From Paenibacillus sp. OVF10 (GTDB taxonomy: Bacteria > Bacillota > Bacilli > Paenibacillales > Paenibacillaceae): a stretch of DNA of 64,000 nucleotides. Below are positions 39,413 through 54,273 of this stretch, piece after piece (the stretch's first letter is position 1; the number at the start of each line of letters is the position of its first letter). The notes below the pieces were generated by a model. That model was given only the letters and a program-made list of their open reading frames with translations. It made no database searches and had not been told where the DNA came from. Location: positions 1,426,001 to 1,490,000 of the forward strand of contig CP094668.1 of NCBI GenBank assembly GCA_022836915.1, in the 5' to 3' direction. The position numbers were made by a program, and so were the translations under genes.

Positions 39413-39688
39413 TGAGTATAATGTTCTATGATCTGTTGGTTGTTTATCCAATGAAGTCATCGGTTAATAAGTTTCTATAACGTGATGAGTCTGTACTGTA
39501 TACAAGATGAGTTTCTCTATAATTGGATTAAGGATCATATAAAAAAACTTATTGCGTTTGTGAGTTCATTACTCCGATCATTAAAGTTAGTGCGCAGATG
39601 TATCATTTAGCCGGCTATAAGGAGATACTTGTTAAAGGGTCTACAGGGTACTCATTTTATAAGAATTTAATGTTTACCGAAAAAAGAC

Positions 39689-39717
39689 TTGCGTTCTATA
39701 ACTGTACATGGTATATT
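39689..39717 (+). promoter_or_regulatory. rrn promoter P1 (candidate)
   Basis: TTGCGT (39689-39694) and TATATT (39712-39717) with a 17-base spacer. Confidence 0.5.
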
Positions 39718-39798
39718 CTATTTCCGGCCAAAAAAACACAAGATACACGGTGCGGCAAGCAAATGAAATAAGCTTCGAAAGAAACTTGAAAAAAGAGC

Positions 39799-39827
39799 TT
39801 GCAAAGTTGGTTCGGACATGATATTAT
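39799..39827 (+). promoter_or_regulatory. rrn promoter P2 (candidate)
   Basis: TTGCAA (39799-39804) and TATTAT (39822-39827) with a 17-base spacer, followed by an rRNA leader containing ctttgaaaactgaacaacg, the usual antiterminator-type leader in this group. Confidence 0.65.
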
Positions 39828-40024
39828 ATAAGAGTTGCTGAAGAGAACGACATTCGGTAACAAAACAAGTTTGATCTTTGAAAACTGAACAACGAGTGAG
39901 TAAACATTCTGCTTGCAGAATGAACGCGAAAGTTTGAAACAAGCCTTGGCTTGGATCGACTGGAGCACAATTGAGATTTTTAATCTCGTCAGATTCAAAA
40001 TGAGCTTATCGCTCTTTTCAATAC

Positions 40025-44812
<4,788 letters not shown>

Positions 44813-44889
44813 GCAAGTTCTAAATCGCGTGTTTCGTTTCGAATCTAGTTTTCAGAGAACGATCTCTGAAATGTAAGCTAAGCTATGCG

Positions 44890-45006
44890 TTTGGTGGCGA
44901 TGGCGGAGGGGTTCCACACGTACCCATCCCGAACACGACCGTTAAGCCCTCTAGCGCCGATGGTACTTGGACCGTAGGGTCCTGGGAGAGTAGGACGCCG
45001 CCAAGC
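44890..45006 (+). rRNA. rrf: 5S ribosomal RNA
   Basis: About 117 bases starting tttggtggcgatggcggagg, with ccgaacacgaccgttaagc and the closing strand ctgggagagtaggacgccgc. The order 16S-23S-5S is complete. Confidence 0.97.
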
Positions 45007-45013
45007 AACAAGG

Positions 45014-45048
45014 AAGACACACTTGATGATATCGAGTGTGTCTTTTTT
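45014..45048 (+). terminator. rrn operon terminator
   Basis: AAGACACACT (45014-45023) pairs with AGTGTGTCTT (45035-45044) and is followed by a T run. Confidence 0.95.
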
Positions 45049-45122
45049 TATCTAATTTGATTTATGAAAGAGGAACAGCTCACATTTGTTGGGCTTTTTC
45101 TTATTATTGCCCTCTCACTTAA

Positions 45123-45149
45123 CTTACACAGTTGTAAGGCAATTGTAAG
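45123..45149. promoter_or_regulatory. Possible operator upstream of the hydrolase gene
   Basis: CTTACA-CAGT-TGTAAG is a perfect 6-bp inverted repeat, and the half-site TTGTAAG is repeated directly at 45143-45149. The regulator is unknown. Confidence 0.4.
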
Positions 45150-45228
45150 TTAGATCAATACAATCAATCTAGTGGCTCCTGTATACTAACCCTATCCATC
45201 GATGGGGTTGATTTTCAGGGGAGTTGGC

Positions 45229-46736
45229 GTGAGGTTTATTGAAATTTTATTATTCTTCTCAAGTGTTTGTTTATTGGCATTTTTGTTCATTCCCAATCAA
45301 CGTATACGAAGAACAGCTTTGCTCCTGACAAGCGGAGTCGGATTCATTTTTTAGTGATACATTTGCTTGTTGAAGGATACAGGATTCAGCTTGTATTTTT
45401 ATACGGATTTGCGACCCTGATGTTTATGTTTTCTCTTATAAAAGTTGTTCGAACGCAGAAAGGCGTGCGGCCAGTCTCCCGAATTCCTAGAGTGCTTGCT
45501 CCCCTTTTTATTGCAATTGGGCTGATTGCCACAGTCTGTTTCCACTATGTGTTTCCGGTTTTTGACCTTCCAGCACCAACTGGCAAGTTAAAAGCAGGCA
45601 CGCAAGTCTTTCATTTCGTCGATCCAAACCGGGAGGAGACATTCGGGAAATCAGAGACAGGCAAGAGAGAATTAATGGTTCAGGTATGGTATCCGGCTGA
45701 AGCTGGTACTGGGAAGTATACTCCGTTTATCCCTACTCCCCGAATCTTATCTTATATGGCGGTGAGTTATGGCCTTCCCGGGTTTACGGTTCAACACCTG
45801 AAGTATGTATCCAGTCATGCTTACTTGGCGACTGAAGTCTCATCGGCTCAGGCCTCGTACCCATTGATTCTTGCAAATCCCGGCTTTGGTTCCTCCAGGT
45901 TTCTTCACACGTCACAAGCCGAAAATCTGGCGAGTCATGGATATATCGTGGCAGTGATCGACCACACCTATAATACATTTGCAACCGAGTTTCCGGATGG
46001 TCAAATCACGACCAATACAACCAGCGATTTGTTTTCACCCGAACATGATTATAGAACAGAAAGAGAACAACGTGACGAGTTGGGAAAAGTGTTAACCGAT
46101 GATGTGGTGTTTGCGCTGGACCAATTCGAACTGATCCAATCGGGGAAAATTCCAAGTCAGCTAAAAGGGAGGGTGGATCTGGGGCATATCGGAGTGTTCG
46201 GTCATTCCATTGGAGGAGCGACGGCCTATGATGCTTCTTACGATCCACGAATAACAGCTGGGATAGACCTTGATGGAGGACTTTATGGTCTGCATGACAA
46301 AGAGGGCTTGTGGAAGCCGATTTTGTTCATGAACTCGGAAAGTGTATACGAAAAATTAAAAATGTTGATCGATCACCGAGTCTACACGGATGCTGAACTT
46401 GAACGTATGGGTAATACAAGAGAGTGGGTGGATCAAGAAAGGAAAGACAAAAAGTTGGAGCTTGATCGGATGCGTAAAACAGTTGCCGCAGGGGGACAAG
46501 TTCTATATATCGATAATGCGGAGCATTTAAATTTTACAGACGTGCAGTTCATTTCTCCAATTTTCAAAATTCTGGGTATTACAGGGAAGATTGCGCCCGA
46601 TAGAGCGAATTTCATTATTAATTCCTATATGCTGGATTTCTTTGATATGTATCTGAAAGAAGAAAAGGGCGGAAACTTAATGAACGGACCCGATAGTCGG
46701 TTCCCGGAAGTGAAGTTCATAACCCCGCTATTATAA
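45229..46736 (+). CDS. Membrane-anchored alpha/beta hydrolase, PAF-acetylhydrolase-like, frameshifted
   Basis: Predicted serine hydrolase with an N-terminal membrane region of three to four helices. Start GTG 45229 follows GGGGAG and reads MRFIEILLFFSSVCLLAFLF. The frame is lost in the T run 45347-45352 (GFIF-stop should read GFIFLVIHLLVEGYRIQLVF). One T restored gives 502 residues. The catalytic part has LMVQVWYPAE, the nucleophile elbow GVFGHSIGGATAYDASYDPR, AGIDLDGGLYG and a late His in NAEHLNFTD. The family resembles platelet-activating-factor acetylhydrolase/dienelactone-type hydrolases; the substrate is unknown. Confidence 0.85.
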
Positions 46737-46742
46737 TTATGG

Positions 46743-46776
46743 AACAGGTTGTCGATATAGCGACAGCCTGTTTTTT
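46743..46776 (+). terminator. Terminator of the hydrolase gene
   Basis: AACAGG-TGTCG pairs with CGACA-CCTGTT, followed by six T. The stretch to 47000 contains nothing else I can support. Confidence 0.88.
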
Positions 46777-47000
46777 ATATGATGTTGTATCCGTTTCTTC
46801 AAACGTAGCTAGCAGATATGTCAATTCCCCGTATATTGAGGTGTACCTTAACCTAAATTATTAATTCGACTGATGTATCCTTATATAAGGATAAAGTGTC
46901 TATAGAAGGCTCGTAAATAGGGTAATGGTTCAGAAACATCTCTTCACATGGATAAAAGTAATACTGACTTCGGATATATTGAGTGAAAATCACAAAAAAA

Positions 47001-47033
47001 TTAGTACCAAGTACTAAGACTTAGTGCTATAAT
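47001..47033 (+). promoter_or_regulatory. FapR box overlapping the fabH promoter
   Basis: TTAGTACCAAGTACTAA (47001-47017) is a 17-bp palindrome matching the FapR operator (TTAGTACCnnGTACTAA type). It precedes a TATAAT at 47028-47033 and covers the -35 region. Repression relieved by malonyl-CoA is inferred from FapR biology. Confidence 0.85.
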
Positions 47034-47063
47034 GGTAAAAAAACAAGTGAGGTGACTACCGGT

Positions 47064-48068
47064 ATGAAGCATCAATCAAAGGCAACCATCACGGCAATGG
47101 GGACGTATGTACCGGATCGAATATTAACGAATGCTGATCTGGAGAAATTAGTCGAGACAAGTGACGAATGGATTGTGCAACGTACAGGCATGAGAGAACG
47201 GCGAATTGCAGCTGAAGATCAATTTGTATCTGACCTGGCCACGAAGGCTGTAGAAGATATGATACGTCGTTATGATGTAAGTGTAGAAGATGTGGATATG
47301 ATTCTTGTGGCTACCAGCACACCGGAATATGCTTTCCCAAGTACCGCATCCAGAGTACAGGCTAATCTTAAGATTCCACACACGGGTGTGCTTGATCTAA
47401 ACGCTGCATGCGCTGGTTTTACTTACGGGCTACAGCTTGCCGACAGTCTGGTGACCAGTGGAATGTACCACAAAGTACTGGTTATTGGAGCAGAGACATT
47501 ATCCAAAATTACGGATTACACAGATCGCACGACTTGTGTACTGTTTGGTGATGGAGCGGGGGCCTTCTTGGTGGAGAAATCATCGGGTGCTGAAGGTGAC
47601 TTTATGGCAGCCATATCAGGTACGCATGGAGAAGGCGGTGTACATCTCTATAAGAGTGGTCTGTCTTCGGAGATGAATGGTGTGCCTTTACAGGGTGATG
47701 GGTGCCTTGTTCAGAATGGCAGAGAGATTTATAAGTGGGCTGTACGGACAATTCCAGAACAATTAGGTAAGCTTATAGCCAAAGCTGAATTAAGACCTGA
47801 AGAGATTGACTGGTTTGTCCCGCATAGTGCCAACATGAGAATGATTGAGGCTGTTTGCGAACGTGGTCCGGTTCCTTTGGAACGTACTTTAACCAGTGTC
47901 GAATATCGTGGGAACACATCTGCTGCTTCCATTCCGCTTGCTTTACAGCTTGCAGTGGATGAAGGGAAATTGAAAGAAGGACAGCGCGTAGCGCTCTTTG
48001 GTTTTGGCGGTGGTCTGACGTACGCAGGTCTAGTGCTGAAATGGGGCGTGCCGGACAAGGTGCAGTAA
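47064..48068 (+). CDS. fabH: Beta-ketoacyl-ACP synthase III
   Basis: Condenses an acyl-CoA with malonyl-ACP to initiate type II fatty acid synthesis, cytoplasmic, 334 residues. The triad is visible: Cys116 in NAACAGFTYGL, His in VPHSANMRMIEA and Asn in YRGNTSAASIPL. The N-terminus ITAMGTYVPDRILTNADLEK and TSDEWIVQRTGMRERRIA are standard. ATG 47064 with GTGAGGTG upstream is preferred over an in-frame GTG 12 bases before. It stands alone with its own FapR box rather than in the fap operon, so it may be a second fabH (fabHB-like). Confidence 0.94.
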   Translation: MKHQSKATITAMGTYVPDRILTNADLEKLVETSDEWIVQRTGMRERRIAAEDQFVSDLATKAVEDMIRRYDVSVEDVDMILVATSTPEYAFPSTASRVQANLKIPHTGVLDLNAACAGFTYGLQLADSLVTSGMYHKVLVIGAETLSKITDYTDRTTCVLFGDGAGAFLVEKSSGAEGDFMAAISGTHGEGGVHLYKSGLSSEMNGVPLQGDGCLVQNGREIYKWAVRTIPEQLGKLIAKAELRPEEIDWFVPHSANMRMIEAVCERGPVPLERTLTSVEYRGNTSAASIPLALQLAVDEGKLKEGQRVALFGFGGGLTYAGLVLKWGVPDKVQ

Positions 48069-48116
48069 TGGATAACATACGATTGGATGCTACACAAAAA
48101 TAAATAGAGAAAATAT

Positions 48117-48163
48117 AAGAGACCACCCAAACTTCATGCAGTCATGAAGAGGGTGGTCTCTTT
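48117..48163. terminator. Bidirectional terminator, fabH versus amidase
   Basis: AAGAGACCACCC and GGGTGGTCTCTT enclose a second perfect stem ACTTCATG/CATGAAG around CAGT. Confidence 0.93.
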
Positions 48164-48247
48164 AGTGATTTAACTTGTTTTAATAAAATGATATGATTGC
48201 ATCTTATTTCTATGTGTTAACAGGAAATGCTTAATCCCATAAACATT

Positions 48248-50185
48248 TTACGGCGTAAGCTTAGGAGCTTGGCGGTGATGTGTACCTTGTTCGTAGCTGT
48301 AAGCCAGCTTGATCAAGGTTCCTTCATCAAAAGCACGACCCAGGAACTCCATACCTACTGGCAGACCTTCTGTTGTGAAACCAGCAGGGACCGTGATCGC
48401 CGGGAAGCCGGAGAAAGGACTCAATCGGTTGTTACCACCGGAGTTTTGTCCTTCGCCAATAACACCAGCGGCTTGTGTGGACGTTGGATAGATGATGGCA
48501 TCCAGATTATTATCTGCCATAACTTTCAGCAAGGACTCACGTGTAACTTGGGTACGTTTCAGGACGATGTCCTTATATTCCGTAGTCTCGAGGGTTTGGC
48601 GTGCATCCCGAGTCTTCATGGATTGTTCTTGTGACTTATCAAACTCTCCGGAAGCAATGATCTCGGACAGACTGTGATATGGAGCATCTGCACCCAATGA
48701 ATCCAGATAGTCATTCAGCTGAAACTTGAATTCATATCCACTAAGGCTTGGGTATTTGTTGATCTCAGCCAAGTTCGGGATAGAAATTGGAACTGCGGTA
48801 GCGCCAAGTGACTTCAGTTCTTCCACAGCTGTGTTGATTACGTCAGCAACGGCTTTTTCTTCAGCTTTGGTACTTGGAATGAGTTCTGTGGCCACACCGA
48901 TGCGTGCACCTTTCAACCCGTTTACATCCAAGAAATCAGTGTAGCTTGAAGGAATTTTTCCAACCGCGTAAGCTGTAGCGACATCTTTTTTGTCATAGCC
49001 GGCTGTAGCATCCAGCATGATTGCGGCATCACTTACGGTACGAGCCATAGGTCCACCGACATCCTGTGTCAAAGCCAATGGGATAATGCCTTCACGGCTG
49101 GACAGTCCGATGGTTGGGCGGATACCCACAAGGCTGTTGAAGCTGGAAGGGATTCGGATCGAACCGCCAGTGTCTGTACCCATGCCGGCTGCGGCAAAGT
49201 TAGATGCAATGGCAGCACCTGTTCCGCCGCTTGAGCCACCTGGATAGTGGTCCAGAGCGTATGGGTTCAATGTTTGTCCGCCCAATGAGCTGGATGTCGT
49301 GATGCCAAATGCGAATTCATGAAGGTTTGTTTTGCCCAAAATAATGGCACCAGCTGCTTTGAGTTTCTTCACTTGTTCAGCATCGTGAGCAGGAATGGAA
49401 TCTTTCAGACAGATACAGCCCGCAGTTGTTGGCATGTCGTTGGTATCGAAATTGTCTTTCACCAGAATCGGAACGCCATGCAGAGGTCCACGAGCACCTT
49501 GAGCTGCACGTTCTTCATCCAATTGCTCCGCAATTTGGAGCGCATCCGGGTTCAGGGTTAATACCGCGTTGATGCTTACACCTTGATCATCGTATTTTTC
49601 AATGCGGTCCAGATATTTCTGAACCAGTTCTTTTGATGTCAGTTTTCCTTGCGTCATTGCGGCCTGAAGATCCATAATGGTTGCTTCCTCCAGGACAAAC
49701 GGTTTTATGTAGTTATAAATGCGGTCTTTCAGTATGGAGAGGTCATTCTCGGTAAGTACAGCGTTTGGAAGGAAGAGTGATTCCGTATAGCCTTTCATCA
49801 ATCCCGCAGTGTTCAATGCACCAACAGCACCTGCGAAAGTGGCTTCATCCGGGACATCCTTGAATGATTCGGTAGTCGAATCCAGCTTGAGCCATTGTTG
49901 CAAGGCGACCGCAGCATCTTTACGTTGTACGGTTGTGCCGGAGAGCTTGTCCATGGTGAAAGGCACACCTGCAAGTGTAGCCGCTTCTTCCATGGCCTGA
50001 ACAAATGCTGCCGGAGTAGCTGGCGCTTTTCCTTTGGATACAGCTGCTACTGTTGTTTTACTCGTAGGCGCTGCCGTTGCGGCTGATGCCGAAGGCACCG
50101 TTCCTCCCCATGTTGTGGCAACAACAGCTCCTGCCAGTAACAAAGCCCCACTTTTTTCAATACAGATCCATGATAAGTCATGCAT
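48248..50185 (-). CDS. Secreted amidase (amidase signature family) with SLH-like N-terminal region
   Basis: Exported amidase of about 645 residues. Start ATG 50185 follows AAGGGAG and gives a signal peptide (ALLLAGAVVATTWGG, cleavage near SASA). Residues about 60-170 look like a degenerate SLH repeat pair (SFKDVPDEATFAGAVGALNT; GLMKGYTESLFLPNAVLT). The amidase domain has the catalytic Lys in VPILVKDNFDT, the Ser-rich GGSSGGTGAAIASNF and GTDTGGSIRIPSSFNSLVG with the nucleophile Ser, and ends GLPVGMEFLGRAFDEGTLIK. The substrate is unknown; it is not a GatA, because it is exported and stands alone. Confidence 0.9.
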   Translation of the reverse strand: MHDLSWICIEKSGALLLAGAVVATTWGGTVPSASAATAAPTSKTTVAAVSKGKAPATPAAFVQAMEEAATLAGVPFTMDKLSGTTVQRKDAAVALQQWLKLDSTTESFKDVPDEATFAGAVGALNTAGLMKGYTESLFLPNAVLTENDLSILKDRIYNYIKPFVLEEATIMDLQAAMTQGKLTSKELVQKYLDRIEKYDDQGVSINAVLTLNPDALQIAEQLDEERAAQGARGPLHGVPILVKDNFDTNDMPTTAGCICLKDSIPAHDAEQVKKLKAAGAIILGKTNLHEFAFGITTSSSLGGQTLNPYALDHYPGGSSGGTGAAIASNFAAAGMGTDTGGSIRIPSSFNSLVGIRPTIGLSSREGIIPLALTQDVGGPMARTVSDAAIMLDATAGYDKKDVATAYAVGKIPSSYTDFLDVNGLKGARIGVATELIPSTKAEEKAVADVINTAVEELKSLGATAVPISIPNLAEINKYPSLSGYEFKFQLNDYLDSLGADAPYHSLSEIIASGEFDKSQEQSMKTRDARQTLETTEYKDIVLKRTQVTRESLLKVMADNNLDAIIYPTSTQAAGVIGEGQNSGGNNRLSPFSGFPAITVPAGFTTEGLPVGMEFLGRAFDEGTLIKLAYSYEQGTHHRQAPKLTP

Positions 50186-50552
50186 CCACGCTCCCTTCCT
50201 GTGTCTCATTGATGTGTGTTAGCAGCGATTCTGTTTCTATGCTTTTGACACATTGTATAGTTATGTCAGGTAATCTTACAATGCTTATATTTATCCAAAA
50301 AACGTATACATCAATACTGTACAGTGTTAATACTTATTCATGCTTCTGTTTACATGTACTCAGAAAAACTATTACATATTTTGATGTGAAGAAATATAAC
50401 ATGAATTCGATATGTTGATTAAACATGAGGTTACAGGATGCGAGTAGATTAGGAAGTAGAGATGACAGAGCATACCTTTAGTGTGAAATGATATAATGAA
50501 AAGATAGGAATGAAAGAGACATAACGTTCTACCAGAGAGGAAGAGATATGAA
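50186..50552. other. Divergent intergenic region, amidase versus topB
   Basis: An AT-rich stretch of 367 bases with no supported gene. A TATAAT at 50492-50497 could serve topB, but I see no good -35 partner. No repeats of the dispersed family are present. Confidence 0.5.
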
Positions 50553-52681
50553 GTGAAGACATTGGTACTCGCAGAAAAACCGTCTGTGGCACGCGAAATA
50601 GCCAGAGTCATGGGTGCGCGTGATAAACATAAAAGTTATATGGAAGGCCCGAAATATATCGTTACCTGGGCGCTTGGACATCTGGTTGGATTAGCTGAAC
50701 CGGAGGATTACGACAAGAAGTATGCAACATGGAATCTGGAGGACCTGCCCATTCTGCCAGAGCGTACGAAACTGAAGGTACTTAAAGAGACCAACCATCA
50801 ATATAAAGCCGTGCAGCAGTTGATGAAGCGTCAGGATGTGGGTGAGCTTGTCATTGCTACGGATGCAGCACGTGAGGGAGAATTGCTGGCCCGTTGGATC
50901 ATGCAGATGGCGGGGTGGAAAAAACCTTTTAAACGCCTGTGGATCTCATCCCAAACAGATAAGGCGATCAAAGACGGATTTGCTTCGCTGAAGCCAGGCA
51001 GTCAGTTCGACCGTCTTTATGAATCTGCACGTTGCCGTGCGGAAGCGGACTGGATGATTGGACTTAACGTGACCCGTGCACTAACCGTTCGTTTCAATGC
51101 GCAGTTATCAGCTGGACGTGTACAAACCCCGACATTAGGCATGATTATGGACAGGGAAAATGAAATTAACGGTTTCCGCTCACAGGAGTATGAGACGTTA
51201 ACGGCAGATTTGGGTGGTTTTCAGGCTGTGTGGCGAGCGGCTGGAGGAGATTCGCGAATCTTCAACCCTCAAGAAACTCAGGAATTAAAGAAACGGGTAG
51301 ATGGACGCAAGGGCACGATTGCCCAAGTGAAGAAAAGCGAGAAGGTGGAGCCACATCCACTGGCATATGACCTGACGGAACTGCAACGGGATGCCAACCG
51401 GAAATATGGTTTCTCTGCAAAGCAAACATCAAATGTCCTGCAACGTCTGTATGAACAGCACAAACTTGTAACGTACCCACGTACGGACAGCCGATACCTG
51501 ACTTCCGATATGACAGCTACATTGAAAGAACGTCTGGACAGTGTAGCCATTGGACCTTATGCGTCTTTGGCACGTCCTTTGCTGCGCAAAAATCTGAATA
51601 TCACCAAACGTATTGTGGATGATAGCAAGGTGACTGATCACCATGCAATTATCCCTACGGAGCAAACGGTGCTTCTGAATCAATTGAACCCGGAGGAACG
51701 CAAATTGTACGATCTGATCGTACGTCGTTTTATCAGCCTATTTTATCCGGCAGCGAAGTACGATTCGGTTGCGATCACGGTTCAAGTGGGGACGATTCCT
51801 TCCATGTCAAAGGTACAACAGTAAAAGATAGTGGATGGCGTGAAGTATACGGCGGCGATTACAGCGATGATGACGATGACCGTGTGGATGATGCAGCAGA
51901 CCATGAGCGTGCGCTTTTGCCAGATGTGCAGCAAGGACAGTCCGTGACGGTTCAGCGTTGCCATATTAAAAGTGGACGGACGATGCCTCCCAAACGGTAT
52001 ACCGAAGCCGCTTTGCTTTCCCAGATGGAAAAGCATGGTCTTGGCACTCCGGCTACACGGGCGGATATTATCGAGAAGCTGGTCAGTTCCGACACAATAG
52101 ATCGTCAAGGCAACAGCATGCATCCAACCGGCAAAGGGAAACAGTTGATTGAACTGGCTGCCCCGCAGCTTCGTACACCGGATCTGACTGCTCGCTGGGA
52201 GGCTGAGTTGGAGCGAATTGCCCGTGGGCAAGGGAAACCGGGACCGTTCCTGGATGGTATTCGTTCAATGGCCAAAGAGCTGGTGTCTACGGTCAAAGGC
52301 AGCAAAGCAGAGTACAAGCCACATAATGTGTCCAATAGCCATTGCCCGGACTGTAACGCACGATTACTGGAGAAGAAGGGCAAGCGCGGTAAATTCCTTG
52401 TATGTCCTACCGAGGACTGTGGATATCGTCGTTCGGCAGAGAAGAGACTGTCCAACCGACGTTGTGCCCAGTGCCACAAAAAGATGGAAATCAAAGAAGG
52501 TAAGGCGGGGTTATATGTACAATGTCTTCCTTGTGGTATTACAGAAACATTGGATAAGGACAAACAGCATGTGAACAAACGCGATCAGCAAAAGCTGGTG
52601 AAACAGTATGCTAAGCAGGAGTCCATCGGTTCCAATCTGGGTGAACTGCTGAAGGCGGCTATGGAGAAAAAGGGAGAGTAA
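50553..52681 (+). CDS. topB: DNA topoisomerase III, frameshifted
   Basis: Type IA topoisomerase that decatenates and relaxes DNA. The TOPRIM domain comes first (TLVLAEKPSVAREIARVMGA; ELVIATDAAREGELLARWIM). The active-site Tyr308 lies in VTYPRTDSRYL. The frame is lost in the G run 51788-51791. One extra G gives VQVGDDSFHVKGTTVKDSGW and a 709-residue protein. The C-terminus has topoisomerase zinc-finger-like modules with CPDC, CPTEDC, CAQC and CLPC. The start is GTG 50553 with AGGAAGAG upstream. Confidence 0.93.
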
Positions 52682-52846
52682 CACACTTGAGGGTAGTTGA
52701 GGTAATACTTCGTGCGGTACGAGCTATGCGAATGATGTACTCATTTACTCCAAAGGGACTGATTATAACTTTTCTCTACTCATCTATGTGAAGTCGTATA
52801 AGATCCTCCGTTTTCAGGCAACGTAAGCCAAGGAGGTGATACCTAT

Positions 52847-52984
52847 ATGCCGCATAACAAACCAGAGAAAATCCATAACCAGCAAAACAAAGACAGTATT
52901 CGGGAAGAGAGTATCGCTGTGCGCCCGGACAAAGCAGCCAAAAGAGCACCAAGCCTGAACGGAATTCCAAAACAGGAGTCCTAA
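52847..52984 (+). CDS. Small hydrophilic protein, 45 residues, unknown
   Basis: ATG 52847 follows an excellent ribosome-binding site (AAGGAGGTGAT, 52830-52840). The product is rich in Lys, Gln, Asn and Pro (MPHNKPEKIHNQQNKDSIRE ... GIPKQES), with no membrane segment or cysteine. It is the size of minor spore proteins, but I cannot assign it to a family. It lies alone between topB and the DUF1294 gene. Confidence 0.6.
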   Translation: MPHNKPEKIHNQQNKDSIREESIAVRPDKAAKRAPSLNGIPKQES

Positions 52985-53109
52985 GTCAGAGTGAGGTAGC
53001 GTTTATGCACCAATTTCCGGTTCCCTACCCGGTGCGTTGAACATGTCTCTAATGAGGACTATAATGGAGACAGGGAGATGTCCCGGGACAGGGGGATCGC
53101 TAGAATTAT

Positions 53110-53373
53110 ATGCAAACCGGACTTATATTGTGGTTTTTATTTATTAATGTAGTTGGTTATCTGGTGATGTCGGATGATAAGAGGCGTGCACAACAGCGTC
53201 GTGACCGTACACCCGAACGGACGTTATTCTTGCTTGCGTTTATTGGCGGTGCTTTGGGAGTCTGGATCGCGATGTATCGGAAAAGGCATAAGACCAAACA
53301 TCCCAGCTTCACCATTGGTATTCCGTTGTTGTTGTTCCTGAATGCGGTAATCTATGGTTACTTTATTCAATGA
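53110..53373 (+). CDS. DUF1294 family small membrane protein
   Basis: An 87-residue protein with three hydrophobic segments. The first is LILWFLFINVVGYLVMSDDK, followed by the family landmark basic/Arg-rich loop (RTPERTLFLLAFIGGALGVW) and RKRHKTKHPSFTIGIPLLLF. The Shine-Dalgarno is weak (GGGGGATC, about 12 bases upstream). The function is unknown for the family. Confidence 0.85.
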   Translation: MQTGLILWFLFINVVGYLVMSDDKRRAQQRRDRTPERTLFLLAFIGGALGVWIAMYRKRHKTKHPSFTIGIPLLLFLNAVIYGYFIQ

Positions 53374-53551
53374 ATACATGGAACACATGCGTAATCGTTC
53401 ATAGTAGGGTTTCATATGTAAATTCATTCGTATAAATGGTTCATTGTGGCTGCGGAACGTTTAAGGAGTTATATGGTTCTGTTAGTTAATTACATGTCAG
53501 ACCGAAGCTTGCTTCGCGTGCTCTACATATAAAGGAAGGGACGGGATTCAC

Positions 53552-53985
53552 ATGTTATTTTCCAAAATATTAGTGGCTTATGATGGTTCCAAAGCTTCAA
53601 ATAAAGCACTTGATCGTGCGATTGAGCTAGCTAAAGTGTCCCCAAATGCAGTACTGGATGTCATTCATGCTTTTGATTTCCCGCGTGTATTCATCGGGGA
53701 GGGTTGGCCCCACTGCCACCTTCACTTAATAATGACTACTACAATCTGGCGGTACAGACGACAGATGAAGCGAAAGAACGAATTCAGGCTGCGGGTGTAA
53801 CGGCCAATGTGGATCTGATTCAAGGAGCGGCAGCGGAAGTATTGCTAGATTTTGCCAAAGAAAATGATTCTGATATCATTATTATTGGTAGCCGCGGACT
53901 CGGTGGAATTCGGGAATTTGTCCTGGGTAGTGTCAGTCACAATGTGGTGCAGCATGCTCAGGTTCCAGTACTGATCGTAAAATAA
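53552..53985 (+). CDS. Universal stress protein (UspA family), frameshifted
   Basis: Cytoplasmic alpha/beta protein with the ATP-binding UspA motif IIIIGSRGLGGIREFVLGSV, the N-terminal KILVAYDGSKASNKALDRAI and the C-terminal VPVLIVK. The frame breaks at 53704-53707 (ggttggcc). One extra base gives GEGLAPLPPSLNNDYYNLAV or GEGWAPLPPS and a 144-residue protein, the normal Usp size. GGAAGGGAC precedes the ATG. It is monocistronic with its own terminator. Confidence 0.9.
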
Positions 53986-54015
53986 TGGATAAAGTGTGTA
54001 CGCACTGAAAAGCAG

Positions 54016-54061
54016 GAAGCCGGTTGTCTTCGAGAGATTGAAGAGGAGCCGGCTTTCTTTT
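54016..54061 (+). terminator. Terminator of the universal stress gene
   Basis: GAAGCCGG (54016-54023) pairs with CCGGCTTTC (54049-54057), with inner TCTTC/GAAGA and a T-rich end. Confidence 0.85.
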
Positions 54062-54147
54062 ATGGGATGAAATGGATGGCTAACCGAATTTAATGAAGCA
54101 ATTCCCGAACATTATATTTGTCAATATGTTAAATGTTCGTCTTTAAG

Positions 54148-54177
54148 TTGACATTAGCTGTAGGGGATTGTTAGAAT
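54148..54177 (+). promoter_or_regulatory. Sigma-A promoter of the pur operon
   Basis: TTGACA (54148-54153) and TAGAAT (54172-54177) with an 18-base spacer, about 95 bases before the riboswitch. No certain PurR box pair was identified. Confidence 0.7.
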
Positions 54178-54273
54178 GTTAGATGTGTCGATCAGGTAAG
54201 AATAAGGTCGAGTAGGAACGAAATGTGTAATAAGAGATTACCAAAATGAACGAAAATAGTTTGATAGATATTT

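Noticed and set aside
39420..39780. Frame of about 57 codons (MYHLAGYKEILVKGSTGYSF) upstream of rrn
   Set aside because: No convincing start site or recognisable similarity, and the stretch overlaps a likely rrn promoter.
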